DNA from: Deltaproteobacteria bacterium
Lineage (GTDB): Bacteria > Desulfobacterota > Desulfobacteria > Desulfobacterales > SpSt-501
Assembly (NCBI GenBank): GCA_016219005.1
Contig: JACRCN010000064.1
Location: forward strand, 1-41,690
Direction: 5' to 3'
DNA: 41,690 nucleotides
Shown: positions 24,491 to 31,672 of the stretch, in pieces
How positions within the stretch are numbered: the first letter of the stretch is position 1
How the letters are laid out: the number at the start of each line of letters is the position of its first letter
Translations under genes and position numbers: made by a program
The notes under the pieces: model-generated
What the model was told of the DNA's origin: nothing
Seen by the model: the letters and a program-made list of their open reading frames with translations, nothing else
Database searches by the model: none

Positions 24491-27169
24491 ATGCAACCAC
24501 AGCGCACGGTCTATCTCATCGACGGCACCGCCTACATCCATCGCGCGTATCATGCGATTCATGGCCTAACCAACTCCCAGGGGCTGCCGACCAACGCCGT
24601 TTTCGGGTTCACCCGCATGCTGATCAAGCTCATGGCGGAGCGCACCCCCGAATACGCGGCCATGTTTTTCGATGCCCGCGGCCCGACCTTCCGCCACAGC
24701 ATCTTCCCGCGCTACAAGGCGAACCGCCCCCCGATGCCCGCGGACATGGCCCTCCAGATCCCCTACATCAAGGAGATCACGGCCGGCTACCGCCTGCCGA
24801 TTTTCGAGATGGCCGGCTACGAGGCCGACGACCTCATCGGAACCCTGGCGCGGCGTCTGGAGCAGGAAGATTTTGCGGTCGTGATGGTGACCGGCGACAA
24901 GGACTTCGTGCAGCTGGTCACCGGGCGGACGAGCATCTGGGACCCTATGAAGGAGACGAGCACCGATCTTGCCTCCGTCAAAGAGCAGCTGGGCGTCGAT
25001 CCGGCGCAGATGGTGGATGTGATGGGCCTCTCCGGCGACACCGCGGACAACGTCCCGGGGGTGCCGGGTATCGGCCCCAAGACGGCTCTCGAACTCATCC
25101 GGGATTTCGGAAGCCTCGAGAATCTGTATGCCCGCATCGAATCCATCGCCCGCAAGAAGCAGCAGGAGAACCTGCTGCAGTTCAAAGATCAGGCGTTTTT
25201 AAGCCGCCGGCTGGTGACCATCCACACGGATGCACCGGTCGCGCCGGACCTGGAGGCGCTCAAGGTTAAACCGCCCGATGCCCCGAAGCTGGCGGCGCTG
25301 TTCAAGACCCTGGAGTTCCGACAGCTCCAGCAGGCCCTGCCGCAGCGGGCGGACCTGAGCCGGAAGGACTACCGGGCGATCCTCGACGCGGCCGCGCTGG
25401 CGGACCTCATCGCGCGCCTCACGGCCGCCGGGACGGTTGCCATCGACACTGAAACCACCTCCCCGGACCCCATGCGGGCGGAGCTGGTCGGCCTGTCCTT
25501 TGCCATCCAGCCCGACGAGGCGTTCTACATCCCCTGCGGGCACTTCTACCTCGGGGCTCCCCGGCAGCTCGACCGCGGCGACGTGCTGCAGCAGCTCAAG
25601 CCGCTGCTCGAAGACCCGGCGCGGCCGAAGGTCGGCCAGAACATCAAGTACGACTGGATCGTGCTGGCGCGCCACGGAGTCGAGCTGGACGGTGTCGTGT
25701 TCGACACCATGCTGGCCTCCTATCTGCTGGATCCTTCCAAGCGCGCCCACAACCTGGACCAGATCGCCCTGGATTTTCTCGATCACAAGACCATTTCCTT
25801 CGACGAGGTGGTCGGCAAGCGCAAGGACCGGCCCACTTTTGCGCAGGTGCCCCTGGAGGAGGCGGTCCCGTATGCCTGCGAGGACGCCGACGTCACGCGC
25901 ATGGCCCATGCGGTGCTCGCGCAGCGGTTGCGCGAGGTCGGCCTGACCGAGCTCATGCACACGGTGGAGATGCCGCTCATCCCGGTTCTCAAGCGCATGG
26001 AGATGCGGGGGGTCAGCGTGGACGTCGACCGGCTGCACGGGCTGTCCAAGCACTTCGCGCACCAGTTGGGGGTTCTGGAATCCTCCATCTGCGGGCTGGC
26101 CGGCGAGCCCTTCAACATCCACTCGAGCCAGCAGCTCGGCTCCATCCTGTTCGAAAAGCTCAAGCTGCCGGTCCAGAAGAAGACCAAAAAGCGCACCGGC
26201 TATTCGACCGACGTGGACGTGCTGATGACCCTGGCGAAGCTGCACGAGCTTCCGGCGCAGGTGCTCCAGCACCGCACCCTGGCCAAATTGAAATCCACCT
26301 ATGCCGACGCGCTGATCGGGCTGGTCCATCCGCAGACCGGCCGCATTCACACCTCGTACCACCAGACGGTGACCGCCACGGGTCGGCTGTCCAGCTCCGA
26401 CCCGAACCTGCAGAACATACCCATCCGCACCGAGGAGGGGCTGGAGATCCGCCGGGCGTTCGTGCCCCGCGACGGATGGGTGCTGCTGTCGGCCGACTAC
26501 TCGCAGATCGAGCTGCGCATCCTGGCGCACTGCTCCGCCGACGAGGTCCTCATTCGAGCCTTCCGGGACGAGGAAGACATACACACCCGCACGGCCTCCG
26601 AGGTGTTTCAAGTCGAGCCGTCGCGGGTCACTCCCGAGCTGCGGCGACAGGCCAAGGCCATCAACTTCGGGATCATCTACGGAATGAGCGCTTTCGGGCT
26701 GGCGCGGCAGCTCGAGATCAGCCAGAAGATGGCCAAAGTGTACATCGACCATTATTTCGCGCGCTACCCGGGAGTGCAGCGGTTCCTCGACCAGACCATC
26801 GCGGAGGCACGGCAGACCGGCCAGACGAGCACGCTGCTCGGCCGCCTGCGACGGTTGCCGGACATCGCAAGCGCCAACGTGGTGGTGCGTCAGGCCGCCG
26901 AGCGCACCGCCGTCAACACCCCCATCCAGGGCTCGGCGGCCGACCTGATCAAGTTGGCCATGATCCGGATCGACGCGGCGTTGTCACGGGAGCGGTTCCG
27001 GGCGGCCATGCTGCTGACGGTTCATGACGAACTGGTGTTCGAGGTGCCCCCGGAGGAGGTGGGTGCGGTGGCCCGACGGGTGGCGGAGATCATGGAAGGG
27101 GTCTGGGACCTGAGGGTGCCGCTCAAAGTCAACGTGGCCACCGGCGCCAACTGGGCCGAAGCGCACTGA
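24491..27169 (+). CDS. polA: DNA polymerase I
   Basis: An 892-residue repair and lagging-strand polymerase. In order: a 5'-3' exonuclease domain (residues ~5-290, landmarks YLIDGTAYIHRAYHA, GYEADDLIG, VTGDKDFVQLV), a 3'-5' proofreading domain (AIDTETTS, VFDTMLASYLLD, YACEDADV, so the acidic residues are retained) and a family A polymerase with motifs ADYSQIELRILAH, RRQAKAINFGIIYGMS and TVHDELVFEVP. All key residues appear intact. The start at 24491 has GAGG and GGAGG upstream; an earlier ATG at 24425 adds a low-complexity segment. It stands alone in its unit; the next plus gene is 509 bases on. Confidence 0.96.
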   Translation: MQPQRTVYLIDGTAYIHRAYHAIHGLTNSQGLPTNAVFGFTRMLIKLMAERTPEYAAMFFDARGPTFRHSIFPRYKANRPPMPADMALQIPYIKEITAGYRLPIFEMAGYEADDLIGTLARRLEQEDFAVVMVTGDKDFVQLVTGRTSIWDPMKETSTDLASVKEQLGVDPAQMVDVMGLSGDTADNVPGVPGIGPKTALELIRDFGSLENLYARIESIARKKQQENLLQFKDQAFLSRRLVTIHTDAPVAPDLEALKVKPPDAPKLAALFKTLEFRQLQQALPQRADLSRKDYRAILDAAALADLIARLTAAGTVAIDTETTSPDPMRAELVGLSFAIQPDEAFYIPCGHFYLGAPRQLDRGDVLQQLKPLLEDPARPKVGQNIKYDWIVLARHGVELDGVVFDTMLASYLLDPSKRAHNLDQIALDFLDHKTISFDEVVGKRKDRPTFAQVPLEEAVPYACEDADVTRMAHAVLAQRLREVGLTELMHTVEMPLIPVLKRMEMRGVSVDVDRLHGLSKHFAHQLGVLESSICGLAGEPFNIHSSQQLGSILFEKLKLPVQKKTKKRTGYSTDVDVLMTLAKLHELPAQVLQHRTLAKLKSTYADALIGLVHPQTGRIHTSYHQTVTATGRLSSSDPNLQNIPIRTEEGLEIRRAFVPRDGWVLLSADYSQIELRILAHCSADEVLIRAFRDEEDIHTRTASEVFQVEPSRVTPELRRQAKAINFGIIYGMSAFGLARQLEISQKMAKVYIDHYFARYPGVQRFLDQTIAEARQTGQTSTLLGRLRRLPDIASANVVVRQAAERTAVNTPIQGSAADLIKLAMIRIDAALSRERFRAAMLLTVHDELVFEVPPEEVGAVARRVAEIMEGVWDLRVPLKVNVATGANWAEAH

Positions 27170-27234
27170 GCATCAGCGTCCGTTGTGTGCGCCATATCCG
27201 GTGGGTCATGGCGCGGTTCGGAATCTCACGGAAG

Positions 27235-27453
27235 TCAGCGCTTCCCACCCGGCGCCTTTTGCCCCGTGCCTGGAGCTGTAGTTTCGTGCGCTTTGTCCGG
27301 CGGCGGCACGCGGGTCTTCACCGTCTCGTCGACGGTTTTGTAGATGCTTTGGAAGGTTTCGGCAAACCCGCTCGGGGAAAGCCGGCCGCACTCGATGAAC
27401 TTGACCACGATTTCCTTGGCGGCCTTGAGGATGTGTTCGTCCATGGATGCCAT
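27235..27453 (-). CDS. conserved small protein, 72 residues
   Basis: The protein MASMDEHILKAAKEIVVKFI... is helical and soluble, with landmarks CGRLSPSGFAETF and SIYKTVDETVKT, and a proline/lysine-rich tail. It resembles a small conserved protein of sulfate-reducing bacteria of unknown function. AGGAG precedes the ATG at 27453. It converges on polA, whose stop is 65 bases away. Confidence 0.65.
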   Translation of the reverse strand: MASMDEHILKAAKEIVVKFIECGRLSPSGFAETFQSIYKTVDETVKTRVPPPDKAHETTAPGTGQKAPGGKR

Positions 27454-27573
27454 CAGCGTCTCCTCTTTTGAAACGGCCGTCGCGAACGGCGTTTTCCCGT
27501 GCGCTAACAGAAAGAGCGGCACCTGTCAACCGTGCCGGGGCTTGGCGCCGGCGGCCTCGGGTGCGCGACCGGT

Positions 27574-27602
27574 TTGACAATCGCCCCCTTTTTTTCTATT
27601 TT
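27574..27602 (+). promoter_or_regulatory. sigma-70 promoter of the lipoprotein gene
   Basis: TTGACA at 27574-27579 and TATTTT at 27597-27602, 17 bases apart. Predicted transcript start is near 27609, about 70 bases before the lipoprotein start codon at 27679. Confidence 0.6.
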
Positions 27603-27678
27603 CACCGGCGCGTGTTGCCGAAACCATTCCGCGGCCCGGCGGTGCCCGGCCATGACATCGTGAAACAGGGTGTGCGCT

Positions 27679-28638
27679 ATGCCGTCAGCCGATCGACCTG
27701 CCGCTGAATCGAAAACCAAAGGCTCGGGGCTCGTTCTGGTGTTTCTGCTGCTGTGGGTCTTGGCGGGCTGCTCGGCCGCGAAAAAAACAGCCGACGCGGT
27801 CGCGGAAACCTCCAGCGACGTGGTCGACTGGGTCCTGCCGGTGGGCAGGGTCGATCTGCGGCAGACGGTCGCGCTGATCGGCGTCGAATCCTCCCTGCCG
27901 TCCGTGCAGGCCGGTTTCGCAGACCACTTCAGACAGGCGCTGCCGGGGTTTCTCAAAAAGGTTTGCGGTGAGGCCGTGATCGAGGCGGCGGCGGAGGTTG
28001 TGAAAACGCCCCCGCGGCTGCCTTCCGGCTTGCTCGACGGTTACGCCCTGGCGGTTTTAGGCCGCCAGCGCGGGGTGAACTTTTTTCTGATCGGGACCCT
28101 GGTCGACGTGCGGGTCAAGGACGAACTCAAGGGCTTCTGGCTGTGGAAGGACACCCGCTATTCCATCCAGACGGTCGTGCGGCTCGAACTCGTCGATTCC
28201 GCGACCGGGGCTAAGATCCTGGACGACACCTCCCGCACCGAGACGGAGATCGACAGCCTGAAATACGAGGAAATCGAACAGTTCAAGAATATCCAGTTCA
28301 CCGACCTGACCTCGGCCGTCACCACGCTGTTCCGCAATGGCAGCAAACTGGCCTGCAGCGCGATGCACAGCCTCCCCTGGCGGGGTTTTGTGGTCGCCGC
28401 CGAGCGCGGCCGCATCACGCTTTCCGCCGGGAGCAGGGCGGGGCTCACCGTCGGCAGAACGCTCGAGGTCTTCGGCACCGGCCCCGCCTTCACCAGCAAG
28501 GACGGCCAGCGCTTCCTATCGGTCGGCGACAAGATCGGTGAAGCGACGCTCACCACCGTCTTGGAGGACCGCGCAGAAGCCGCGTTCGGCGGGGGGGAAC
28601 GCCTCAAAGAGGGCGGTACGGTGCAGGTCAAAAAATAG
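27679..28638 (+). CDS. lipoprotein of unknown function
   Basis: A 319-residue protein with a hydrophobic segment and lipobox-like LAGC (LVFLLLWVLAGCSAAKK), suggesting a lipid-anchored envelope protein. The body has a VALIGVESSLPSVQAGFADH strand, then YALAVLGRQRGVNFFLIGTL, YSIQTVVRLELVDSATGAKILDD and a C-terminal basic segment with GSRAGLTVGRTLEVF. The middle resembles the flagellar/secretion FlgT-like or TolB-like lipoprotein groups that handle a repeated nucleotide-free fold, but the match is loose. It has its own promoter. The start at 27679 is chosen over GTG 27670. The dihydrouridine synthase converges five bases after its stop. Confidence 0.75.
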   Translation: MPSADRPAAESKTKGSGLVLVFLLLWVLAGCSAAKKTADAVAETSSDVVDWVLPVGRVDLRQTVALIGVESSLPSVQAGFADHFRQALPGFLKKVCGEAVIEAAAEVVKTPPRLPSGLLDGYALAVLGRQRGVNFFLIGTLVDVRVKDELKGFWLWKDTRYSIQTVVRLELVDSATGAKILDDTSRTETEIDSLKYEEIEQFKNIQFTDLTSAVTTLFRNGSKLACSAMHSLPWRGFVVAAERGRITLSAGSRAGLTVGRTLEVFGTGPAFTSKDGQRFLSVGDKIGEATLTTVLEDRAEAAFGGGERLKEGGTVQVKK

Positions 28639-28643
28639 GTATT

Positions 28644-29603
28644 TCAGTTCTCCCGCCCGAAGGCCTCTATCAATTCATACGCCTGATCCATGCATGTGAT
28701 TTGACCTGCCGCGCTTCGCAGCACGGCGCCGTTTCGCATCCCTTTTACAAACCAGCCCAGGCGGCGCCGTATCAACCGGGTAGCGGTTTTCCGCCCGAAG
28801 CACTCCACGGTCAGTTGGGTATAGCGCCGCAGGACCTTGAGGCGGTTGGCGATGGTGTCGGCTGGAACGGCTTTCCCGTGCAGGCGCAGCCCGATCTCGG
28901 TGAAGATGCGCGGGTAGCCGATTGCCTGGCGGCCGACCATGACCGCGTCGCAGCCGGTTTGGGAGAGCATCCGCACGGCGTCGTCGGCGCAGGCAATGTC
29001 GCCGTTGCCGATGACGGGAATGGAAAGATGCCGCTTCAGGGCGGCAATGACCTCCCAGTCCGCGCGGCCGCTGAACTTCTGGGAGGCTGTGCGCGGGTGA
29101 ACCGTGACGGCGTTGACCCCGCAGGCCTCGGCGATCTCGCCGAGGGCGAGGGCCTGCCGGCCGGAACCGTCCCAGCCGCTTCGGATCTTGATCGTGAGCG
29201 GAATGCGCACCGCGTGTCGCACGGCCCGCAGCAGCGCTTCGGCGCGCTGCGGTGTCCGCATCAGGGCCGCCCCCGAACCCGTCTTGATCACTTTCTGGAC
29301 CGCGCAGCCGAAGTTGATGTCCAGCAGGTTCGCGCCGGAGCCCTCCACGATGGCCGCCGCCTCCGCCATCACGGCCGGGTCGGAACCGAAGAGCTGGACC
29401 GCGAGGGGTTTTTCCGCCGGCAGGCTCCGCAGCAGGTCGACAGCGTTGGGGGAGCCGTGGACCAGGCCGTCCGCGCTCACCATCTCCGAGCAGACCAACC
29501 CGCACCCGGCCTCCTTCGCCAGCAGCCGGAAGGGCAGGTTGGTGATGCCGGCGAGCGGTGCCAGCATGACGGGGTTCTCCAAATGCAGGGGGCCGATGTT
29601 CAT
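28644..29603 (-). CDS. dusB: tRNA-dihydrouridine synthase
   Basis: A 319-residue FMN enzyme that reduces uridine to dihydrouridine in the tRNA D-loop. Landmarks are MLAPLAGITNLPFRLLAKE, DINFGCAVQKVIKTGSGAAL (residues ~95-114), KIRSGWDGSG, VTVHPRTASQKFSG and PVIGNGDI. The active-site cysteine Cys100 is present, but the usual GCP reads GCA here. The length is that of DusB. The start ATG follows directly from an unremarkable leader. It converges with the lipoprotein gene. The Dus subgroup is judged by eye only. Confidence 0.9.
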   Translation of the reverse strand: MNIGPLHLENPVMLAPLAGITNLPFRLLAKEAGCGLVCSEMVSADGLVHGSPNAVDLLRSLPAEKPLAVQLFGSDPAVMAEAAAIVEGSGANLLDINFGCAVQKVIKTGSGAALMRTPQRAEALLRAVRHAVRIPLTIKIRSGWDGSGRQALALGEIAEACGVNAVTVHPRTASQKFSGRADWEVIAALKRHLSIPVIGNGDIACADDAVRMLSQTGCDAVMVGRQAIGYPRIFTEIGLRLHGKAVPADTIANRLKVLRRYTQLTVECFGRKTATRLIRRRLGWFVKGMRNGAVLRSAAGQITCMDQAYELIEAFGREN

Positions 29604-29689
29604 GGTCGGAAGACGGTTCCTGGTTCAAGACTCATGGTTCTATCAGGGTGTTGAAAAAAAACGCGCCTGAGGCCGTGATCCGGCGCCGT

Positions 29690-30547
29690 TCATCGGTTCG
29701 CATAGCAATAGAGACAGCCGTGTCCGCACGGGTGGAGGTGATAGGAGCCGATGTCCACCGCCACCCGGCATTCGCACCCGGCTCGGACGCGCTGCCCGGT
29801 GTCGCGCCGGAGCGAAAGCTCGCCGCCGAAGAGTTCCATCAGCAGGCCGTTCGGGATGCAGGCCCCGGCCTGGACGGTCGATCCGGCGGGCAGCGCGGCG
29901 AGTAGTTCCTTTTCGCAGCAGGCGAACAGCCGGATACCGCGGGCGGCCAGCAACGCTTCCATGCGCAGCAGGACCCCGGCCTGTTCTTCGAGCGCAACTT
30001 CCACGAATGCAAAATCCGCCAGGCTTGACGTCCTCCGGCCGATTTTCGGGTAATGGTCCATGACGCTGGCGGTGCAGCGACGGATGCCCGCGGCGGCGGC
30101 GGCGGCCGCAATGCGCGTGAGGTCGCCGAGGTTGTCCCGGATCTGCGCGCCGTTGCGGCGGAAGAGGCAGACCGGGTCGAAACGCCAGTTGACGGCGCGC
30201 GGCCCATAGGTTCCGCAGAGATGCCGAAGCTGCTCTATCCGCGGCGCGAGCGGGGGCACCCGGGGCTCGAGCACACGGTCTTCCGAGGTGATGGTGAACT
30301 GGAAGAACAGGTGGTAGCCCATTTTCTGCAACCGCGGGCCGAAACCGCCGTCGATGAACGGGCCGAAGTTCTTCGACCAGAATACGATGGTGTGCACGGG
30401 CGGAGTCGTGGCCGGGACCCGGGTGACTTTTCGGTTGTGGGGGTTGACCACCTCGAATTCGCCCCGGGCGATTCCCTCCATGAACCACGGCATGTAAAAG
30501 GCGGGGATGTCGGTGCGCCGCGAGGCGGAGAGGACGATTTTTTTCAC
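29690..30547 (-). CDS. DUF1848-family protein
   Basis: A 285-residue protein with the DUF1848 opening KKIVLSASRRTDIPAFYM, then TIVFWSKNFGPFI, WRFDPVCLFRRN, and a cysteine-rich end (CECRVAVDIGSYHLHPC, HGCLYCYANR). The last motif suggests an Fe-S or metal site. The family's biochemical role is unknown. The start is GTG at 30547; no strong ribosome binding site precedes it. It lies 21 bases after the small gene 30569-30901 on the same strand, so the two likely share a transcript. Confidence 0.85.
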   Translation of the reverse strand: MKKIVLSASRRTDIPAFYMPWFMEGIARGEFEVVNPHNRKVTRVPATTPPVHTIVFWSKNFGPFIDGGFGPRLQKMGYHLFFQFTITSEDRVLEPRVPPLAPRIEQLRHLCGTYGPRAVNWRFDPVCLFRRNGAQIRDNLGDLTRIAAAAAAAGIRRCTASVMDHYPKIGRRTSSLADFAFVEVALEEQAGVLLRMEALLAARGIRLFACCEKELLAALPAGSTVQAGACIPNGLLMELFGGELSLRRDTGQRVRAGCECRVAVDIGSYHLHPCGHGCLYCYANR

Positions 30548-30568
30548 GCTGATAATGTTCGCATCCGG

Positions 30569-30901
30569 CTATCGCTTCTTGAGGTCGGCAAGGGAGATCA
30601 CCTTGGCGCCGGCGGGGTCCCTGGCCGGCGCTTTGGGTTCCGGCAGTGTTGCGGGGGCTGCGGTCTCCTCCGGCACCTGTACCTTTTCCAGGCGCATTCG
30701 CTTGCCGTTCATGGTGAACTCAGCGCCGTCGATATACGCATCCCTCAGGATCCACGTGACGACCTGCACGGGCATCTGCAGCAGCAGCAGCCGGACGTGG
30801 TACCAGTTGGGCTTATGGTCGGGTTCGATCCCTTCGATCCGTGCAAAGGCGAGCGGCTTGTCTTCGAAATGGATCAGGACAATGTCTTTTTCTCCGGCCA
30901 T
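30569..30901 (-). CDS. conserved hypothetical protein, 110 residues
   Basis: The protein MAGEKDIVLIHFEDKPLAFA... has a compact beta-rich half (WYHVRLLLLQMPVQVVTWIL, AEFTMNGKRMRLEKV) and a low-complexity Ala/Pro/Glu tail ending ISLADLKKR. I recognise only a conserved-hypothetical look. It starts at ATG 30901 and is followed 21 bases later by the DUF1848 gene. Confidence 0.65.
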   Translation of the reverse strand: MAGEKDIVLIHFEDKPLAFARIEGIEPDHKPNWYHVRLLLLQMPVQVVTWILRDAYIDGAEFTMNGKRMRLEKVQVPEETAAPATLPEPKAPARDPAGAKVISLADLKKR

Positions 30902-31117
30902 GTCACCCCATCAGTTTCTTTGCGGATTGCGCCTCATCCGGCCGAGCGATAGGTCATGCAACGGGATGCGGTCGGCGTTGAAGCGCTTCATCCTTAATAT
31001 CTATATACCCGATCCGGGAAAAATTCCAGACCGGAGCGCGCGACAGGACCGGCGTGCCAGGCAAGCCCGGCTTTCGGCTGCCACGTCCGGGTGGCGCGGC
31101 GGGTTGCTTTAGTTTTT

Positions 31118-31146
31118 TTGCTTTTTAGCCGATAGTGTAATAGAAT
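31118..31146 (+). promoter_or_regulatory. promoter of the TPR-protein gene
   Basis: TTGCTT (31118-31123) and TAGAAT (31141-31146) are 17 bases apart; the -10 matches five of six consensus bases. The start codon lies at 31179, after AAAAGGGG. Confidence 0.55.
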
Positions 31147-31178
31147 TATCCTATCTCGATTAGCAAAAGGGGACATCT

Positions 31179-31664
31179 ATGATGCCACGGCAAATCGTTT
31201 TCGCAAGGTGCATGATCTGCTTTTTAAGCATCGCCTTCCTGGCGCTGCCGGCGCTGCCGGCCATGGCGGCCGGCAATACCGCGGTCAAATCCCAGAAAGC
31301 CGCAGCCGGTCCGGAGTCGAGGGATGCCGAGACCTGGTTCCGCAAGGGTGCCCTCGTTGCCACCTATGGCAACAATAAAGCGGCCGTCGGCTATTTTACG
31401 AAGGCCATCGCGTTGGACCCCAACCACGGCGGCGCCTGGTTCTCGCGGGGCGTCTCCTACGGCCAGCTCGGCCTTTACCCCCAGGGGATCGAGAGCATCA
31501 ACCGGGCCATTGCCATGGAGCCTCAAAACGGGCTTTATTATTACGGCAGGGCCAGGGTGATCCTGCTGTCCGGCGACCGGGAAAAGGCCCGGGAGGATTT
31601 CCGCCGAGCCGCCGACCTGGGGGACGAAGACGCGCAGAGGTACCTGAAGAAAAATCCGAAGTAG
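31179..31664 (+). CDS. secreted TPR-repeat protein
   Basis: A 161-residue periplasmic protein. The signal peptide MMPRQIVFARCMICFLSIAFLAL..PAMAA precedes about three tetratricopeptide repeats (AETWFRKGALVATYGNNKAA, AWFSRGVSYGQLGLYPQG, LYYYGRARVILLSGDREKAR as landmarks). Such repeats form a protein-binding scaffold; there is no catalytic domain. ATG at 31179 and 31182 are both possible. AAAAGGGG stands upstream. It ends eight bases from the converging hybrid-kinase gene. Confidence 0.8.
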   Translation: MMPRQIVFARCMICFLSIAFLALPALPAMAAGNTAVKSQKAAAGPESRDAETWFRKGALVATYGNNKAAVGYFTKAIALDPNHGGAWFSRGVSYGQLGLYPQGIESINRAIAMEPQNGLYYYGRARVILLSGDREKAREDFRRAADLGDEDAQRYLKKNPK

Positions 31665-31672
31665 AAGCCTTT

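Noticed and set aside
25199-26752. 517-codon frame antisense to polA
   Set aside because: Long antisense frames are expected in GC-rich genes; the sense strand carries complete DNA polymerase motifs.
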